From contig NC_088777.1 of the NCBI RefSeq assembly GCF_954871325.1, forward strand, positions 24,095,366 through 24,159,365: a stretch of 64,000 nt of DNA, written 5' to 3'. Below the pieces are notes generated by a model. That model made no database searches and was not told the origin of the DNA. It was given only the letters and a program-made list of their open reading frames with translations. Numbering within the stretch: the stretch's first letter is position 1; the number at the start of each line of letters is the position of its first letter. This DNA is from Gordionus sp. m RMFG-2023. Lineage: Eukaryota; Nematomorpha; Gordioida; Chordodea; Parachordodidae. Positions 11,926 through 63,038 of the stretch are shown here, piece after piece. A program made the position numbers and the translations under genes.

Positions 11926-12111
11926 TTAACAAAAAATTTTTTTATTATATTCTTTTAAATATTTAAATAAATAATTTTTGGCTCAAAGTTTGACTAAAGC
12001 CATGTCCTGAGCCGGTTTGAACCAACTTTTGAACCGGCTTGAGCCTAGCCAATTTTTCGGCTCTTACCTCGAGGTCGGAGCCGTAAAAACTCAGCTTTTT
12101 AACAACACTTA

Positions 12112-12210
12112 TCTCGTGTTGGAGTTGATGAAGCTGAAGGAGAATCAACGTAAAGGGTGTGCAAAATATCTACTTTATTGTCAGATTCATTCCGAAATGT
12201 CGCCCTAGAC
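12112..12210 (-). pseudogene. Possible upstream continuation of the piggyBac remnant
   Basis: If the hAT at 5,527-12,111 is ignored, this piece directly precedes the piggyBac reading at 5,500 on the minus strand. Translation gives weak similarity only, so the call rests mainly on position. Confidence 0.3.
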
Positions 12211-12667
12211 TAGTATTTAATTATTTGGCATCTATAAATGATATAGAATCTTTTAAAAAATATAATATATGTAAAATTATAATATGAATCAGAGGGCATT
12301 GACCTTATGAATGTCAAATTCAAAATTCGTGTGGTTTGATTGGATTTACATCACATTTTATGGCAAAATATAATTATAACTATAGAAAACTACTATAAAT
12401 ATAAAATAAAAAAATGTTTTTGTTCTAAAATCCCAATGACTTATTTTAGCATCATACACTTTAAGTTGATATAAAAAAGAGCATAGTCATCATAATATTA
12501 TACTCTTACCTTTAATAATGAAAAAAAATTTAAGAATTATTAAATATCATTCATAGAATTCGTTATATAGTCGTTCATATATTTCAGTAAAATGTTAAAG
12601 ATAAAATTATAAAAATATTAATGGATCAAATATAAAACATTATGAGTTAATAATTTTAATAAAATAC
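12211..12667. other. AT-rich stretch without recognised gene
   Basis: Nothing coding, repetitive or RNA-like was recognised on either strand. It could hold decayed piggyBac 5' sequence. Confidence 0.4.
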
Positions 12668-13601
12668 TAGGGATGTACCGATATTTTTATCGGATGGGGC
12701 GATATTTCGCCCATAAATATCGGTTATCTGCCAATATTATAAAATTTTCCCATCCGATCAGATATAAAATGGTGTCTTTAACAAAAAAAATGTTATAAAA
12801 TTTTTAAAAAAAGTTATATCTAAAATCATTAATTTTTATAAATAAAATCGAAATCCATTTTCATGTTTATTTTTAATAATAATATTAATAATCTGTCATA
12901 TTGTTATTTTTTTGAGCATTCTCTTTATAAAAGTGTGCGATAATCTCTTCAGAATCTCTTTTTAGTAGTGCTGCGGTAACGTCAAAAAAGTAACGACGTT
13001 ACTAACGTCGTTACCTTTTTTGAAGAAAAGAAACGTCATACGTTACCCTTTTCTAGAAGTAACGAGTAACGGTAACGCGTTTCTTTTTTTTGGGTAACGG
13101 TAACGCAAAACGTTACTTTAAATTTTTTCTTAAAAAAATATTAATAAAAAAAACATATTTTATTGTTTTATTTATTTTTAATATAAATAATAACCGAGTT
13201 TTTAATTCATATCAACCACCATTCCTTTCATTCTTATTTAAATTTTAGCTCGTTATTTTCAATCAAATTTTAATCTAACTAATATTCAATCAAAATTCAA
13301 AGTATATATTAATATTATTATTCTATATTTTTTTTTTTTACGATAATATTTCAATTTTATTTAGAACATTATTAATATGTCACCACAAAATATCTACGTT
13401 TTACTTTCATATAAAAAAAAAAAAAATAATTTATTATTTCATTTATATTCTGGATATTAATGAAAATTATTTAAAATCATTTAACATCAAAATATATTTG
13501 TATAATTAAAAATGTTTGAAAAATATATAATACTTTTAAAAAAAAGAACGGAGATGGTGTGACGCAGGGAAACAAAAATAAAAAAGGGACGTAAGCGTTG
13601 T

Positions 13602-16444
13602 CTATGATAGCTCTTTGGCTAGAAGGCTACCATAGAAACTGATATAATTAGCTTTGTGAATCGCTATGGATAATCGTTGACGAAGAAAAAAACCCTCTCG
13701 GGGTTCTTCTGAGAGTTTGCTGATTTGTGATCCTAATTTTTTGAAAAATGCTAAGGCGAGTTTGCCGAAGGTGCCAAGAGTGGTTGATATGATTGGGATG
13801 AAGCAATGATCGTTTATTATTTCTGTGTATTTAGAAATTTTAAGTTGTTCCTTCTGGTCAAGGATGTTGATGGCGTGGTTGGATGGGGCCAAGGGGTCAA
13901 TACAGGAATAGTCCCATACCAAAAGTTGGCCTCTCCTCCATGGGATTTGAGAGATCCCATCAGGACGTTTACCGTCAGATCTAAAAAGACCCTGTGGTTC
14001 TAACGTGGAAGGAATTTGGGCGGATTTCAGAGCATGTTGGATGATTGTATTACATTGCTTGTGTCTGATGAATCGTCCATTGCAGGAGCGACAATGTAAA
14101 CTATGTCTACCCTTCGAGTCAACTGGCGAGTTGCACCCTGAGCAGATGTGGGGGTGAGTGATGGAACAATTTAGACGAATGCCGATGGCATGGGTAAATT
14201 CATTGTTGGATAGTTGAAGCTGAAGATTGGTAGATGGGATGGCCTCAAGAAACTCATGTCCCGTACCATTGAGCAAGGAAGAGAATAGGGTGCGGTCGGT
14301 AGATTGCATGCTAGATAAGAGAGATTCAACGCAGCGAGCAACCACTGGTGCATCCCAGTCTTTCTGTTTATGGGTTGTGGGGGGATGAGAATCAGCATTG
14401 ATCCTTGTTTTCCAAATATCCATAGCAACGATTAAGGAAAGGTCTTCTTTAGAATTATGGGCGGTGGTTATTGGCTTTGTCAAGAGACTACTCGATATGA
14501 AAGTAGTTGTTGCTAAGTCAAGTGGAGATCTGATGCCGAGACCACCATATTTGGTTGAAAGAGTTGCTTGGGCCCAAGCAGTTTCGTTGAATCTGATATT
14601 TACTATTTTTTCGGTTAAGTCCTTTATTCCTTTTTCGTAAGTTTGGAGAGGAATAGGATATTTAAAAATTGGAGTTGACCGAAGTGCGTAAAGAATCCTT
14701 GGTATAAAAAAGAAATTTTTTAGCAAAAAAAAGGACTTGTGTGATGGAAGAAGTGTAAAGATGTCCTCCAGTTTAAAGAGTATGTCAAGTGAGGAATGAA
14801 GAAAGGTGCTTATTGCCTCGTGTCCTCCAACAGGCGATCCTAGATGTGTTAATTCAACGCTTGATGTGAATTTGAAATCGTGAGTGTTGGGAGCATTAGA
14901 ATTTAAAAGTGAGAATTCAGATTTGCTCTGGTTAAGCGAAAGTCCAATGGCTGTGCCCATTTCTTTAATTATGGTGACTGCTTTGGCAATTTCACTACTG
15001 GGACCACTCAAGATTCCATCATCAATATACCAAGCGTGGAGCGATAGAGTACATGAAGAGTTTATTGATTTTATCATGTCATTGATTCCAAGACTAAAGA
15101 GAAGGGATCCGAGAGGGTCACCTGTTGGATACCCTCAACAGAAAGTATCTTTTCTTTGTTGAATTGTAAGATTGTTGGTGATTGGTAGCAAGAGAAAAGA
15201 AATTTGGTATAAGCTGGGAAATTGAAGCAAGTTGAATGTAGGAACGTGTTGCGCGAAAGAGTGTTGTAGGCGTTAGAGAAGTCAATTTTTACTAGGGATT
15301 CGTTTTTTGGGTTATTTTCAAGGTGAATTCTTGTTAAGTGCACAGCAGCTTCACACCCACCAGGTATCCCTACACCAAGTTGATAGGGGCTTAGAATGTG
15401 TGCGGCATCGTGTTTGATTCTAGATGCGATTAATTTAGCGACCAATCTACGGTAAGTTGAACCAATGGCGATGGGTCGAATGTCCTTGTTTGGTTTTTGG
15501 AGTGCGATGAGTCTGGCACCGAATAGTAAGGGGGTAATAAAGCTGGGTACGTCTCCATTTAGGATTTTGTTGACTAAGTTTGTGATTTTAGTGAGGATTG
15601 AAACCTGTGTACAGATCACAGGAGAGGTAATGTCCTGTAAAAAAATTGGTCTAATCCCATCTAGACCATGAGCCGAATCCCGATGAAAAGATAGGATTGC
15701 TTTCCTTACTTCTTCCTGTGTGAAATCTGCTGCACAATGGGAGAAGGGTTGGGGCAATATTGGCATAAATGTTGTTGTGGGATGCTTTAATCGAAGCTTA
15801 ATTAAGGTTTCTAAATTGGATTCCGCCAGAGTGTCATTGGTTGAAATGAGTTTGAGGGCCCCATTGATATTAAGACTGTCAATTTTCTTCGAAATCAATG
15901 AGGCTTTTTGTTGAAGTGGGGTTATTTTTTTTTTGTTTATGGGATGTCTGAAGATTTGGGACTCATGAAGATGAGTGTTGATGTTTAAACAGGCATCTTT
16001 TATTTGTTGAGTTAATGATTTTTGGAGTGATATGTCAGGTATTTTGAAAGTATTGTACCCAAAGTTTAAAAATTTTAACCATTCTTCTTCTTTGTTAAAA
16101 TTTTGCAAAAGAGAAGATATGCAGTTGCTAAGAGATTTAGCTACTTGTATTCTCGCTCCTTTGGGTATTCTCGTTATGATACTTGGTTTTGTGGAGTTAA
16201 GAAAAATATCTGAGAATGAGGCACCAATTACTTGGTTTAAGGGAGAATCTATGAGAGAGGGGGGAAGCGAGTAAGTGATCTGAGAAAGAGGCGTGTGTTT
16301 TGAATGCGGACACCTGTTAGAGATTGGTCCATGAACAAAAAATTCTCCATCATTTGTTAAATGTATTGGTTTCATGCAGGATGGGCAGATTCTGCGTTCG
16401 TGGGGAATGGCCATAGGTATAAAAAATAAAAAAAATGCTGCCAA
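13602..16444 (-). pseudogene. Retroelement ORF: zinc finger, reverse transcriptase and PD-(D/E)XK-type endonuclease
   Basis: Minus-strand coding of about 940 residues in two overlapping frames. N to C: a zinc-finger-like CPSCMKP...NRCPHSKH; an RT domain with RKAILSFHRDSAHGLDGIRP, LIALQKPNKDIRPIAIG, VKIDFSNAYNTLSR and the catalytic YIDD; then CSGCNSPVDSKGRHSLHC; then KRPDGISQIPW...LLVWDYSC with KISKY downstream. The last block looks like the restriction-like endonuclease of R2/NeSL-type non-LTR elements. The frames switch at about 15,110-15,150, where GIQQ is followed in the other frame by DPLGSLLFS. One lost G explains this, and otherwise the reading is open. I recall similar proteins from cnidarians, sponges and molluscs, but the clade is unassigned. 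It sits inside the GTAACG-family hAT. Confidence 0.8.
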
Positions 16445-16640
16445 TAATAAAGCAAAAGCACCTGTGAGTGGTCTGTTGATTGATGTGCAAAAATAGCAAA
16501 GGAATGATGAATATGTATGTCAGAAAAATCGAGCAACGAGCGAGAAAGATGCTCAATATGAGAGGTTTCAAATAAAAAAAGGTTTAATTATTAAAAATTT
16601 TTAAAATTTTCTAGAATAATTATAATTTATTTTAAGAATA

Positions 16641-17157
16641 TATGCCATCTATAATAGTTGATTCTTCTGATGAAGAAAATTTAACCCTATATACTATCAG
16701 CAATGATTCACCCACTCTTTAAATTAGATTGGCCCTGGATAAAATCAGAGATGAATAAACAAAGAATGCAAGATCTTATTTCCATTTTGAGAAAAGATCT
16801 TGATAGAGAAAGAGCAGACCTGATTCCCTTATCCAAAACAAATACCAAAATATTTTCTGATAAAGATAAATTTTTTTTGATGAGGAAATTAATGAAAATC
16901 CTTGTGAAAATGTTTTATTAAATTTTTTTCAAAATAAAGATACTTCTTTAAATATTTTTAATAAATTCCCCGAGTTAAAATTTTTATTTATTAAATATAA
17001 TACCACCCTCCCATCCTCTGCTCCAATTGAACGTGTGTTTAGCACGGCGAAGGCTGTGTTGAGCACTAAGCGCTCTTGTTTGTCTGATGAAAATTTTGAA
17101 AATCAATTATTGCTAAAAATAAATAAAAAATTATTACAAAAAAATGTTATCTTATGA
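16641..17157 (+). pseudogene. hAT transposase remnant (N-terminal tip and C-terminal domain)
   Basis: A short start MPSIIVDSSDEENLTLYT is followed without BED finger or catalytic core by the C-terminal region. After a frame change near 16,900 this reads FPELKFLFIKYNTTLPSS and APIERVFSTAKAVLSTKR, the hAT dimerisation motif. It is closely similar to the tails at 39,710-39,916 and 51,840-51,920, so these hAT families are related. Confidence 0.78.
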
Positions 17158-17913
17158 TTATATATTATATATGAAAAATTTTTATAAGATCTCATCATTT
17201 TATGTATTATTTTTTATAGTTTTGTCTATATTATATATTGTAAGAAAAAATAAATATTTTTGTATATAATATTTAATTTTTTTAAGTAACGAGTAATACG
17301 TTACTTTTTTGAAAAGTCAGTAACGCGCGTTCCTTTTTTAAAAAGGTAACGAGTTCTTTTTTTCCAATGTAACGAGTAACGGTAACGCGTTTCTTTTTTG
17401 AGGTAACGTTTACAGCACTACTTTTTAGTGAAATTGGTGATATTGACAGTTACCATCGACGCAGGCTGGCCTCTGATAAACTGGAAATTTTGCTATTTAT
17501 AAAAAGAAATCTTCGAAATATTAATGTTAAATATTATTTTAAATATTTATTTCAAATTTCATAATATATTTGTTTATTACTTATTATATATATAGATTAA
17601 TGTTATTACTTATTATATAAATGTGATTTAACAATAAAAATATTTTATATACTATTAGAATTGCAATTTTGAAAATAATCTATAACTGATCATTATAATA
17701 TATTTAAATGACAACAATAAAAAAAAAAGCTTATAGTATAGTTAAATTTTAAATGTTACACTAATAAAAAGTATATTAAAAATTAAAACCATTGGTATCT
17801 TTACAGAATATAAAATTAGATATGATATCAGATCGGTAATCGGCCGATATAAATTTAATATCGGGAATATCGGGGCTTCCAGAAAGGGGTATCGGTACAC
17901 CCCTATAAAATAC

Positions 17914-18378
17914 AAAAGTATTTTGATTATATTTATATTATATGATGTAAAATTAAATCTATAGGCTTTATAAAATTTAAAATATATAATTATATATTAT
18001 ATGATGTAAAAACAAATGAGACGTTAAAGGGTTAATGGAAATATTTGGGAAATTTTTGCGATATTGACATATAACCAAAAAGGACACGATGTGAATTTAT
18101 AAAAGCTAATGGTTTTGATCATCTAGAATGGTCAAAATATACAAATTGTCATGTTTAGAGGTTAATAATAATATTATAGTCCTTCATAATCTATAGAAAA
18201 CCCTTGAATTTCGTAAATGGGTAGTTATTACATTTTCCATGAAATAAACATTAAATTTCCCTCTGAATATCTATATGTATACATTAATAAAATGTTATGA
18301 GTGGTCTTTCCAAACAAGTTTTATTGTATTATAATTTTAATGGTCGTAACAGCGTTTTAATTGTATTTAAGAAAAAAC
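17914..18378. other. Intron 21 sequence next to exon 21
   Basis: AT-rich with no recognised element or exon. It forms the donor-proximal end of Chc intron 21. Confidence 0.5.
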
Positions 18379-57003
<38,625 letters not shown>

Positions 57004-57351
57004 GTCATAAAATCCTAAAACGTTTCAAAGGTGACAAAGTGGATTTATTAGAGGGCTTTTACAAAATATTTTTAAATCTAAAAAGAATATTTAAGTGTTT
57101 TTAAAATATTTGTATAATCACAGACTATAACTACAAATGATATTTTAGTGCAAAATATATTTTAAAAAGTTCTGTAATATGATTCATATATTTATCTATA
57201 GTTTGAATGAATACTTGATAATTTTGGGAAACGAAAAAAGTTTTTAAATTTGTGAATAATTTGATAAAAAAAAATAGAAGCTCAAATATTCTGTAAATCC
57301 TTTTTATTATCGGCCTCGACTTAATTCTGGTTTTTGAAAAATTAATAAAAC
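57004..57351 (-). promoter_or_regulatory. Chc 5' flank (5' UTR and putative promoter region)
   Basis: Only about 350 bp of unoccupied sequence separates the Chc start codon from the next transposon. No clear TATA box or initiator can be singled out in such AT-rich DNA. The call is positional. Confidence 0.35.
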
Positions 57352-58110
57352 CACCGTGAGGATTAGAAAATTTTTAGGGGCTTCGCCCCCAGACTCCAAG
57401 TCATAAAATATTTTACATAATAGGAGGTTAATTTTAATAAAAAAAAATAAGCTTGGAACAAATATGAAATCTATTTTTATTATTTTATATAAAATATAAT
57501 AAATTACTTGTATATACATTAGTATGAAAGCATGGTAATAATTTATTCCAAACAAGTATATGAAATTTATTTGTAAAAAGTAAGTAGACATATAGTTGAT
57601 ATTCCTCTATTATATAGAATTAGTTACCAAATACTAGGTAAAATTCCATTTTTACAGACATATTTGACAGTTAGAATATATATTACAGTTAATATTTTAA
57701 TAAACTTTACTAATCAATGCTCTTGATAATTAATATAGCAACAATTTGCTTTCAATTATTTAACGCCATCTATATAATTTAAATAAAAATAAAATTTATA
57801 ATTAATCTTCATATGATTCATTCCACAATATCTTTAAAAGATATTTTCTGATGTCCTTATCAATATTTTATAGTTTTCTGTAAAATACATAATTCGCTAT
57901 ATTGGTAAAAATTACTTGATTATTATGATAATTGATAAAATTAGATATACTGTAAATCTACAACATATAATATTCCACTGTTTGTATTGTGCTTTAATTT
58001 TTTTTAATTTAATTTATAATTTAATTTTATCAATAGTTTTATAATTATATTTTACTTTTATTAAAATAAATAAATTAAAATTACTCACTTTATAAAAAAT
58101 TATATTTGAT

Positions 58111-58152
58111 ACTAGTTGATAACCCGTCAAAAATGACGGGGATGAGAATTTT
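58111..58152. repeat. ACCCGTC hairpin end, related to 9,258
   Basis: TACTAGTTGATAACCCGTCA followed by AAAATGACGGGG repeats the end of the TA-flanked element at 9,258, including the hairpin CCCGTC/GACGGG. A second, decayed ATCACCCGTCA lies at 58,397. Confidence 0.7.
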
Positions 58153-58320
58153 ATTCGTTCTTTTACGATAATTCTTTTTACCCCTCCCCCTCCTCCTTCA
58201 GGCCAATTCCAACCCATTAAGACTAAGAGTGATGAATTGTCTTTTTTATTCAATGATTGATGAATAATATATATTACCTTTATTTGATGATGGGTGAATC
58301 ATAAATTTTCCTATTTTATA

Positions 58321-58500
58321 AGATGTGATTTCGAAATTTATATTTTAAATTACAAAAATGAATATGAAAAAATATCTCATATTAGCATCACACTGATCAC
58401 CCGTCAAGAATGATAGGGAATTATAATTTGAGATGTGATTTAGAAATTTATATTTCAAATTACAAAAATGAAACAATATATCTTATTAGCACCCTAAATA
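58321..58500. repeat. ~110-bp direct duplication
   Basis: AGATGTGATTTCGAAATTTA to CATATTAGCATC recurs in tandem at 58,431 with few differences. Non-coding. Confidence 0.7.
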
Positions 58501-58829
58501 CTAACATTATTTATCAGAGCTCCTGTTAGTCAGAATTGCTGTTCACTCCTCACCGTGTGAAGGTAGGAGATGGATTTTAGGAGAGCAATATTTTGGATCT
58601 TGGCCAGTTTTTCTATCTTTATTTTGATAATAAGATCTTTTGAATTTTTTTCCTAAATCTTCTAGAGCAAGCGCGAATCATATCAGATTTATCTTATAAT
58701 AATAAAGTGTTATAGAATAGCTATTAAATGCCTTTTTATTTAAATAACCAATCTTAAAAACATATAACTGTATATTAATAAAGCTGGGGGTCTAAAAGGG
58801 GTAAGTATTATACTGGTCATCAGTGTCCA

Positions 58830-60135
58830 AGAATTTATAAGTCATGAGCATGGATTTTTCTTTATATCTTACTATTGAGATTTTAAATTTTTATAAAATT
58901 TTAACTATATAGGTGAATAAAAATTAAAAATACAAATTCTCTTTTACCTAATAATCCTATCCTTTCAATAAAAGAGGTATCTTTATTTCCTAAATTATTT
59001 TTCCATTTATTTTATAAGTCTATTTCAATTATTCCCACCAATAAAGGATCTGTAATAATTAATTTTTCCTATTAAGCACCATCAAACATATCATTGACCC
59101 TTAATAAATATAAAAATTTGAGTCTCAAGTATATATTTTTCATTTTATCTGACTTTAGATTTTTATGAGTAAATTTATACCCTAATTTTGCGTAACATAT
59201 TACTTTACTATGTTATTTATATATTTTTTTAAATTATCTATATTATTTTATATAGATAAGCAATATACCTAGGAATCCAATCTTATTTTCTATTTATTAG
59301 GATAATTCCATTTCAATTAAATCTAACAGAGACAGAGAAAGGATCAAATTTAAAAATATAAAATTTACATCTATACAAACAAAATGATTATATTATTCAT
59401 TTGCCTCCAACTATTCTCATTTCTAAAAAGGTTTTATATTTTGTTTAATTATTATTTATTGCTATTTAAAATATAAATTTTTTAAATTTAACTTTTTGCA
59501 AAAGAATAGTTGAAAGCAAATGAGTAATTAAATTATTTTGTTTGAATAGAATAATAGATGTAAATTTTATATTATTGAATTTGATCCTTTCTCTGTTGTG
59601 AGATATAATTTGAATTGACTTATCTTAAAATAAATGTATAAAAAAGAATATCATATTTTTATGAAAAGATAGGATTTCTAGGTATATGAGAATTTATTGT
59701 TATTCTTATCTATATAAAATAATATAGATAACTTAATATATAAATAACATAGTAAATTATTATGTCACAAAAAAATAGGGTATAAATTTACTTATAAAAA
59801 TCTAAAGTCTGATAAAATGAAAAATATATAACTGGGTCATGAAAATTTTTGTATTGGTTTAAGGGTTCAATGATAGGTTTGTTAGTGCTTAATAGAACAA
59901 ATTATTACATATCCTTTATTGGTTGAATTTAAAAAAAAATGAATATTGAATTAAAAAGAATATGGAAAATAAGGTTACCTTTTTTATTGAAAGGATAGGA
60001 TTATTAGGTGAAAGAGAATTTGTATTTTTTATTGTTATTCATCTATATAGTTAAAATTTACCTATAAAAATTAAAAATTTAAATAGTCAGATAAAATGAA
60101 GAATCCATACTTATGACTCATAGATTCTTGAACTT
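58830..60135. repeat. 1.3-kb palindromic repeat with ~600-bp arms
   Basis: The left arm (about 58,830-59,440) and right arm (about 59,495-60,135) mirror each other, with landmarks CCTAATAATCCTATCCTTTC and its mirror, ATAACATAGTAAA, and GGATCAAATT. Each arm in turn contains two related sub-repeats. Such a structure fits a foldback or MITE dimer nested in the large-TIR element. Confidence 0.75.
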
Positions 60136-60569
60136 GGTTAAGAGTCAATAGTAGGTTAGGCAGTGCTAATTATATTTAGCCCATTATTAGTAATTTTAAT
60201 TTATGTGCACAATAAAAAATCATTTGAACTAAATTTTTATTCATTTATTTGCAATTTTTGAAAAATTTTAAAATAACCCCTGATCTTAATAAATATAAAT
60301 TTCTGAATAAGATCCCATTAAATAGAAAAATTTCTAATTATCCATCATTGAATAAAGGAGAAAATTATTCCCCATTAATCTTGATGAGCTATCATCTAGT
60401 TTAATATATAATGATATCAAATGTTAAATAAATAGTCTTTAAATAAATATCTTATTCCTCTTGAATTGGTACTTGATGCATTTAAAGTTCTACTGATCCC
60501 TAAATTTTCAGGAATAGGTATAATATTATAGGTGTTTATTCAATTTTTTCATAATCAATAATATATTTT

Positions 60570-60990
60570 ACAGGCATTTTCAACTGAGCACTCTATAGAT
60601 TTAGAATTAATGGCAAACTTATCAGTAGTTATGCCAAATGTGCATTCAATCACTACTTAACTTATAATGTTTTGCTTCTGGACTGGTATTTTTCATAGAA
60701 TAAGGTTTCATAGTTTTTAAAGTGTTTGATATTGGTTTTTCTAACTCTAAAATAATTAAATATTATTTATTAATTTTATAAATTTATTTGATGTAAAGTG
60801 CTTACCATCTAATGAGCCAGGTCAAAATATTTTTGTGCAATCTAAAAATATATTAATATATCTAAATTTATAATACCTTCTCCAATGTTCTCTAGTTAGA
60901 ACTGGCATATGAATATCTTTTAAAGTTTTCCATATAGCATCACATACCTCTGGAATGATGATAACAATGCATTTTGCTTATTCTGCTTTT
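60570..60990 (-). pseudogene. PIF/Harbinger-like (HARBI1-type) transposase remnant
   Basis: The minus strand reads PEVCDAIWKTLKDIHMPVLT then REHWRR, a 35-nt intron-like gap, and IAQKYFDL.H. Farther on it reads VVIECTFGITTDKFAINSKS then IECSVENACKI. Both match the Harbinger DDE transposase (IWKTL..HMP.PT..W and the R.IE..FGI...F.IF block). The catalytic middle is absent. Broken. Confidence 0.68.
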
Positions 60991-62345
60991 TAACTTGGTT
61001 TGTTTTTTCTTATATTGGTAGTTGGATTTTATTTAAGAATCTAATAAAAATAATATAATTATATATAAGAACTGAAAAAATTATACTTGGTTGCTGGATA
61101 CAATTGCTTTGATATGTGAAGTGAATGAAATGGTAAGTGTATGAATGCTGAGCTTGGTAAGGTGATTACTATTGGACCGAATACGCTATAATCATTTTTA
61201 TTGGACAAATATCTTTTAAAAGAAAACTATTGGCTAAATTTGATTGACGTTTTTTGAGGATTATTATAACATATTATATTATTTAGTAATTTTAGGGATC
61301 TATTTTTAATAATTATAATACATTTCACTTTTGTCTTAAGACTTATCTTTAGCATATATTCCATTTCTTAAAAAACATTTTTGGTTCACTTTTTTTTGTA
61401 TATAAATGCTTTTTTACAAAAATGTATATTTTATGATGAATAGTTTTATAAAAATATATCAACTTTTACATTCTTTTTTTCAAATTATTGTTTAAGATAT
61501 ATGCATACATTTTTGGGGGTCAGGGAGTGGGAAGGGGGGACTGAGGGGGATATTTTTTATTAGCTTATAATGATATAGATAAAAATCGATAAATTTCTGT
61601 AGGGGGGGGGGGGGATTAATTATAAATTAAATAAAAAAAATTAAAGCACAATACAAACAGTGGAATATTATATGTCGTAGATTTACAGTATTATATCTAA
61701 TTTTATCAATTCATATGACAATCAAGTAATTTTTACCAATATAGCGAATTATATATTTTACAGAAAACTATAAAATATTGATAAAGACATCAGAAAATAT
61801 CTTTAAAGACATTGTGGGATGAATAATATGAAGATCAATTTTTTATATCATTTAATATTTAAAAAAATAGATGGCGTTAAATAATTGAATGCAAATTGTT
61901 GCTATATTTATTATCAAGAGTATTGATTAGTAAAATTTTAAAAATATTTATGTAATATAATCTTTAACTGTCAAATTTGTTTGTAAAAGTGGAATTATAC
62001 GTAGTATTTTCTAATTAATTCTATATAATAGAGGAATATCAACTATATGTCTACTTACTTTTTATAAATAAATTTCTTATACTTGTTTGAAATAAATTAT
62101 TACCATGCTTTTATATTAATGTATATACAAGTAATTTATTATATTTTAAATAAACAACTAATAAAAATATATTTCATATTTGTTCCAGGCTTATTTTTTT
62201 TTATTTAAATTAACCTCCTTACTTGTAAAAATATTTTATGAGTATATAGAATAAAGTAACCCGGCCAAAGGCCGGGCAAAAGCGGGCCAAAAGCCCGCCA
62301 AAATCGGGTCTGGGGGCGAAGCCCCAGTAATTTTTTAACCCCCCC

Positions 62346-63038
62346 CCCTTAGGAAATCCTGGCTACCTGTCTTTTCTTTAATCACTACCTTTCTCTAATC
62401 TTTGGTGTTCTCATTGTTTAACCACAGAGGTTTTAAAATCTCGAATTCTCGCCCTTTTAAATGTAAATCATGATATCTTTTCATTTTCCATTTCAATCTC
62501 ATATTCCACATTTAGTCATTTCCAATCCAAAAAATTATCTTCCAAACATAATATTGGAAGAAGATCTCCGATGGGTACCAAAGCCTCTTCTGGATCAGAA
62601 ATTGAATCTCTCGTTGCGTATACGCTTAGTTAATTCATTGATTTTTGAATGATAAGGTATCGAACGTATGTGGCGACGGATCTCCCCAGATACGAATTGT
62701 TACTTTTGTATTTGATGGATTAACATATAATTATTATTAATTCTCATTTTTTATATTATTACAATATTCATATTAAAATAAGTCATATTTTCCTTTTAAT
62801 TTATTATTATAAATTACATTTTATTCTCTTTTAACCAAGAACAATTTTCCTTTTATATTTTTTTTAACAATAAATAAATCATCAATCAAATAACCAATTA
62901 TTAAAATAAAAATGTTAGTTTAAAATTGATATCAAAAAAATATATCATTTGCCAAAATAAATTGATTTTAAAATAATGTTAATATGATAAAATAAAAGAT
63001 TAATATAAAATAATATCGATCATCCAAAGAAATTGGAC
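62346..63038. other. Stretch without recognised gene
   Basis: Contains a less AT-rich part (62,390-62,690) with a short open frame that matches nothing I know, then plain AT-rich sequence. It could be non-coding flank of the Gypsy fragment to the right. Confidence 0.45.

Larger units (their letters stand above)
5527..12111. mobile_element. hAT-like element, TAGTGTTGTTAAAAGGCTGAG family, heavily invaded
   Basis: The left end TAGTGTTGTTAAAAGGCTGAG mirrors the right end CTCAGCTTTTTAACAACACT. GAGCC/CCGGCT motifs recur just inside both ends (5,540-5,580 and 11,990-12,090). The flanking duplication is degenerate (ATTCTCGA left, ATCTCGTG right), so the insertion is old. It interrupts a piggyBac relic. 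Nested inside are partial hATs (5,727-7,052), tandem arrays, another hAT and a TIR element. No transposase of its own was recognised. Confidence 0.6.
12966..17420 (+). mobile_element. hAT element, GTAACG family, complete ends
   Basis: The ends TAGTGCTGCGGTAACGTC and GGTAACGTTTACAGCACTA carry a perfect 8-bp TSD CTTTTTAG (12,958-12,965 and 17,421-17,428). The hexamer GTAACG and its complement recur about ten times near each end, the likely transposase-binding array. The interior holds transposase remnants (16,641-17,157) and a reverse-transcriptase element at 13.6-16.4 kb. Confidence 0.9.
12668..17905 (+). mobile_element. hAT non-autonomous element, TAGGGATGTACCGAT family, split by another hAT
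   Basis: The ends TAGGGATGTACCGATA and TATCGGTACACCCCTA form a TIR with a perfect 8-bp TSD TAAAATAC (12,660-12,667 and 17,906-17,913). ATCGGATGGG/GATCAGAT motifs cluster inside. Without the nested element at 12,966-17,420 and one copy of its duplication, it would be about 0.8 kb and non-coding. The fragment at 1-612 is a relative. Confidence 0.87.
57352..62345. mobile_element. Element with ~700-bp terminal inverted repeats
   Basis: Arms 57,352-58,020 and about 61,620-62,345 are inverted copies with matching landmarks: the terminal GGGGGCGAAGCCCC block, TAATAATTTATT.CAAACAAG, AGTAGACATATAGTTGATAT and AGCACAATACAAACAGTGGA. No clear flanking duplication. The interior (3.6 kb) holds a palindromic repeat and a PIF/Harbinger-like relic. 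No capsid or polymerase gene is seen. The family is unknown. If of Polinton type it would be a gutted fossil, but nothing here proves that. Confidence 0.7.

Noticed and set aside
1-18378. Downstream clathrin exons (residues after about 1,023)
   Set aside because: I looked for the expected sequence after SVFSSHR and saw no match on the minus strand. Very short exons could still hide.
62470-62652. 60-residue ORF in a less AT-rich patch
   Set aside because: No recognisable domain or context, and short enough to be accidental.
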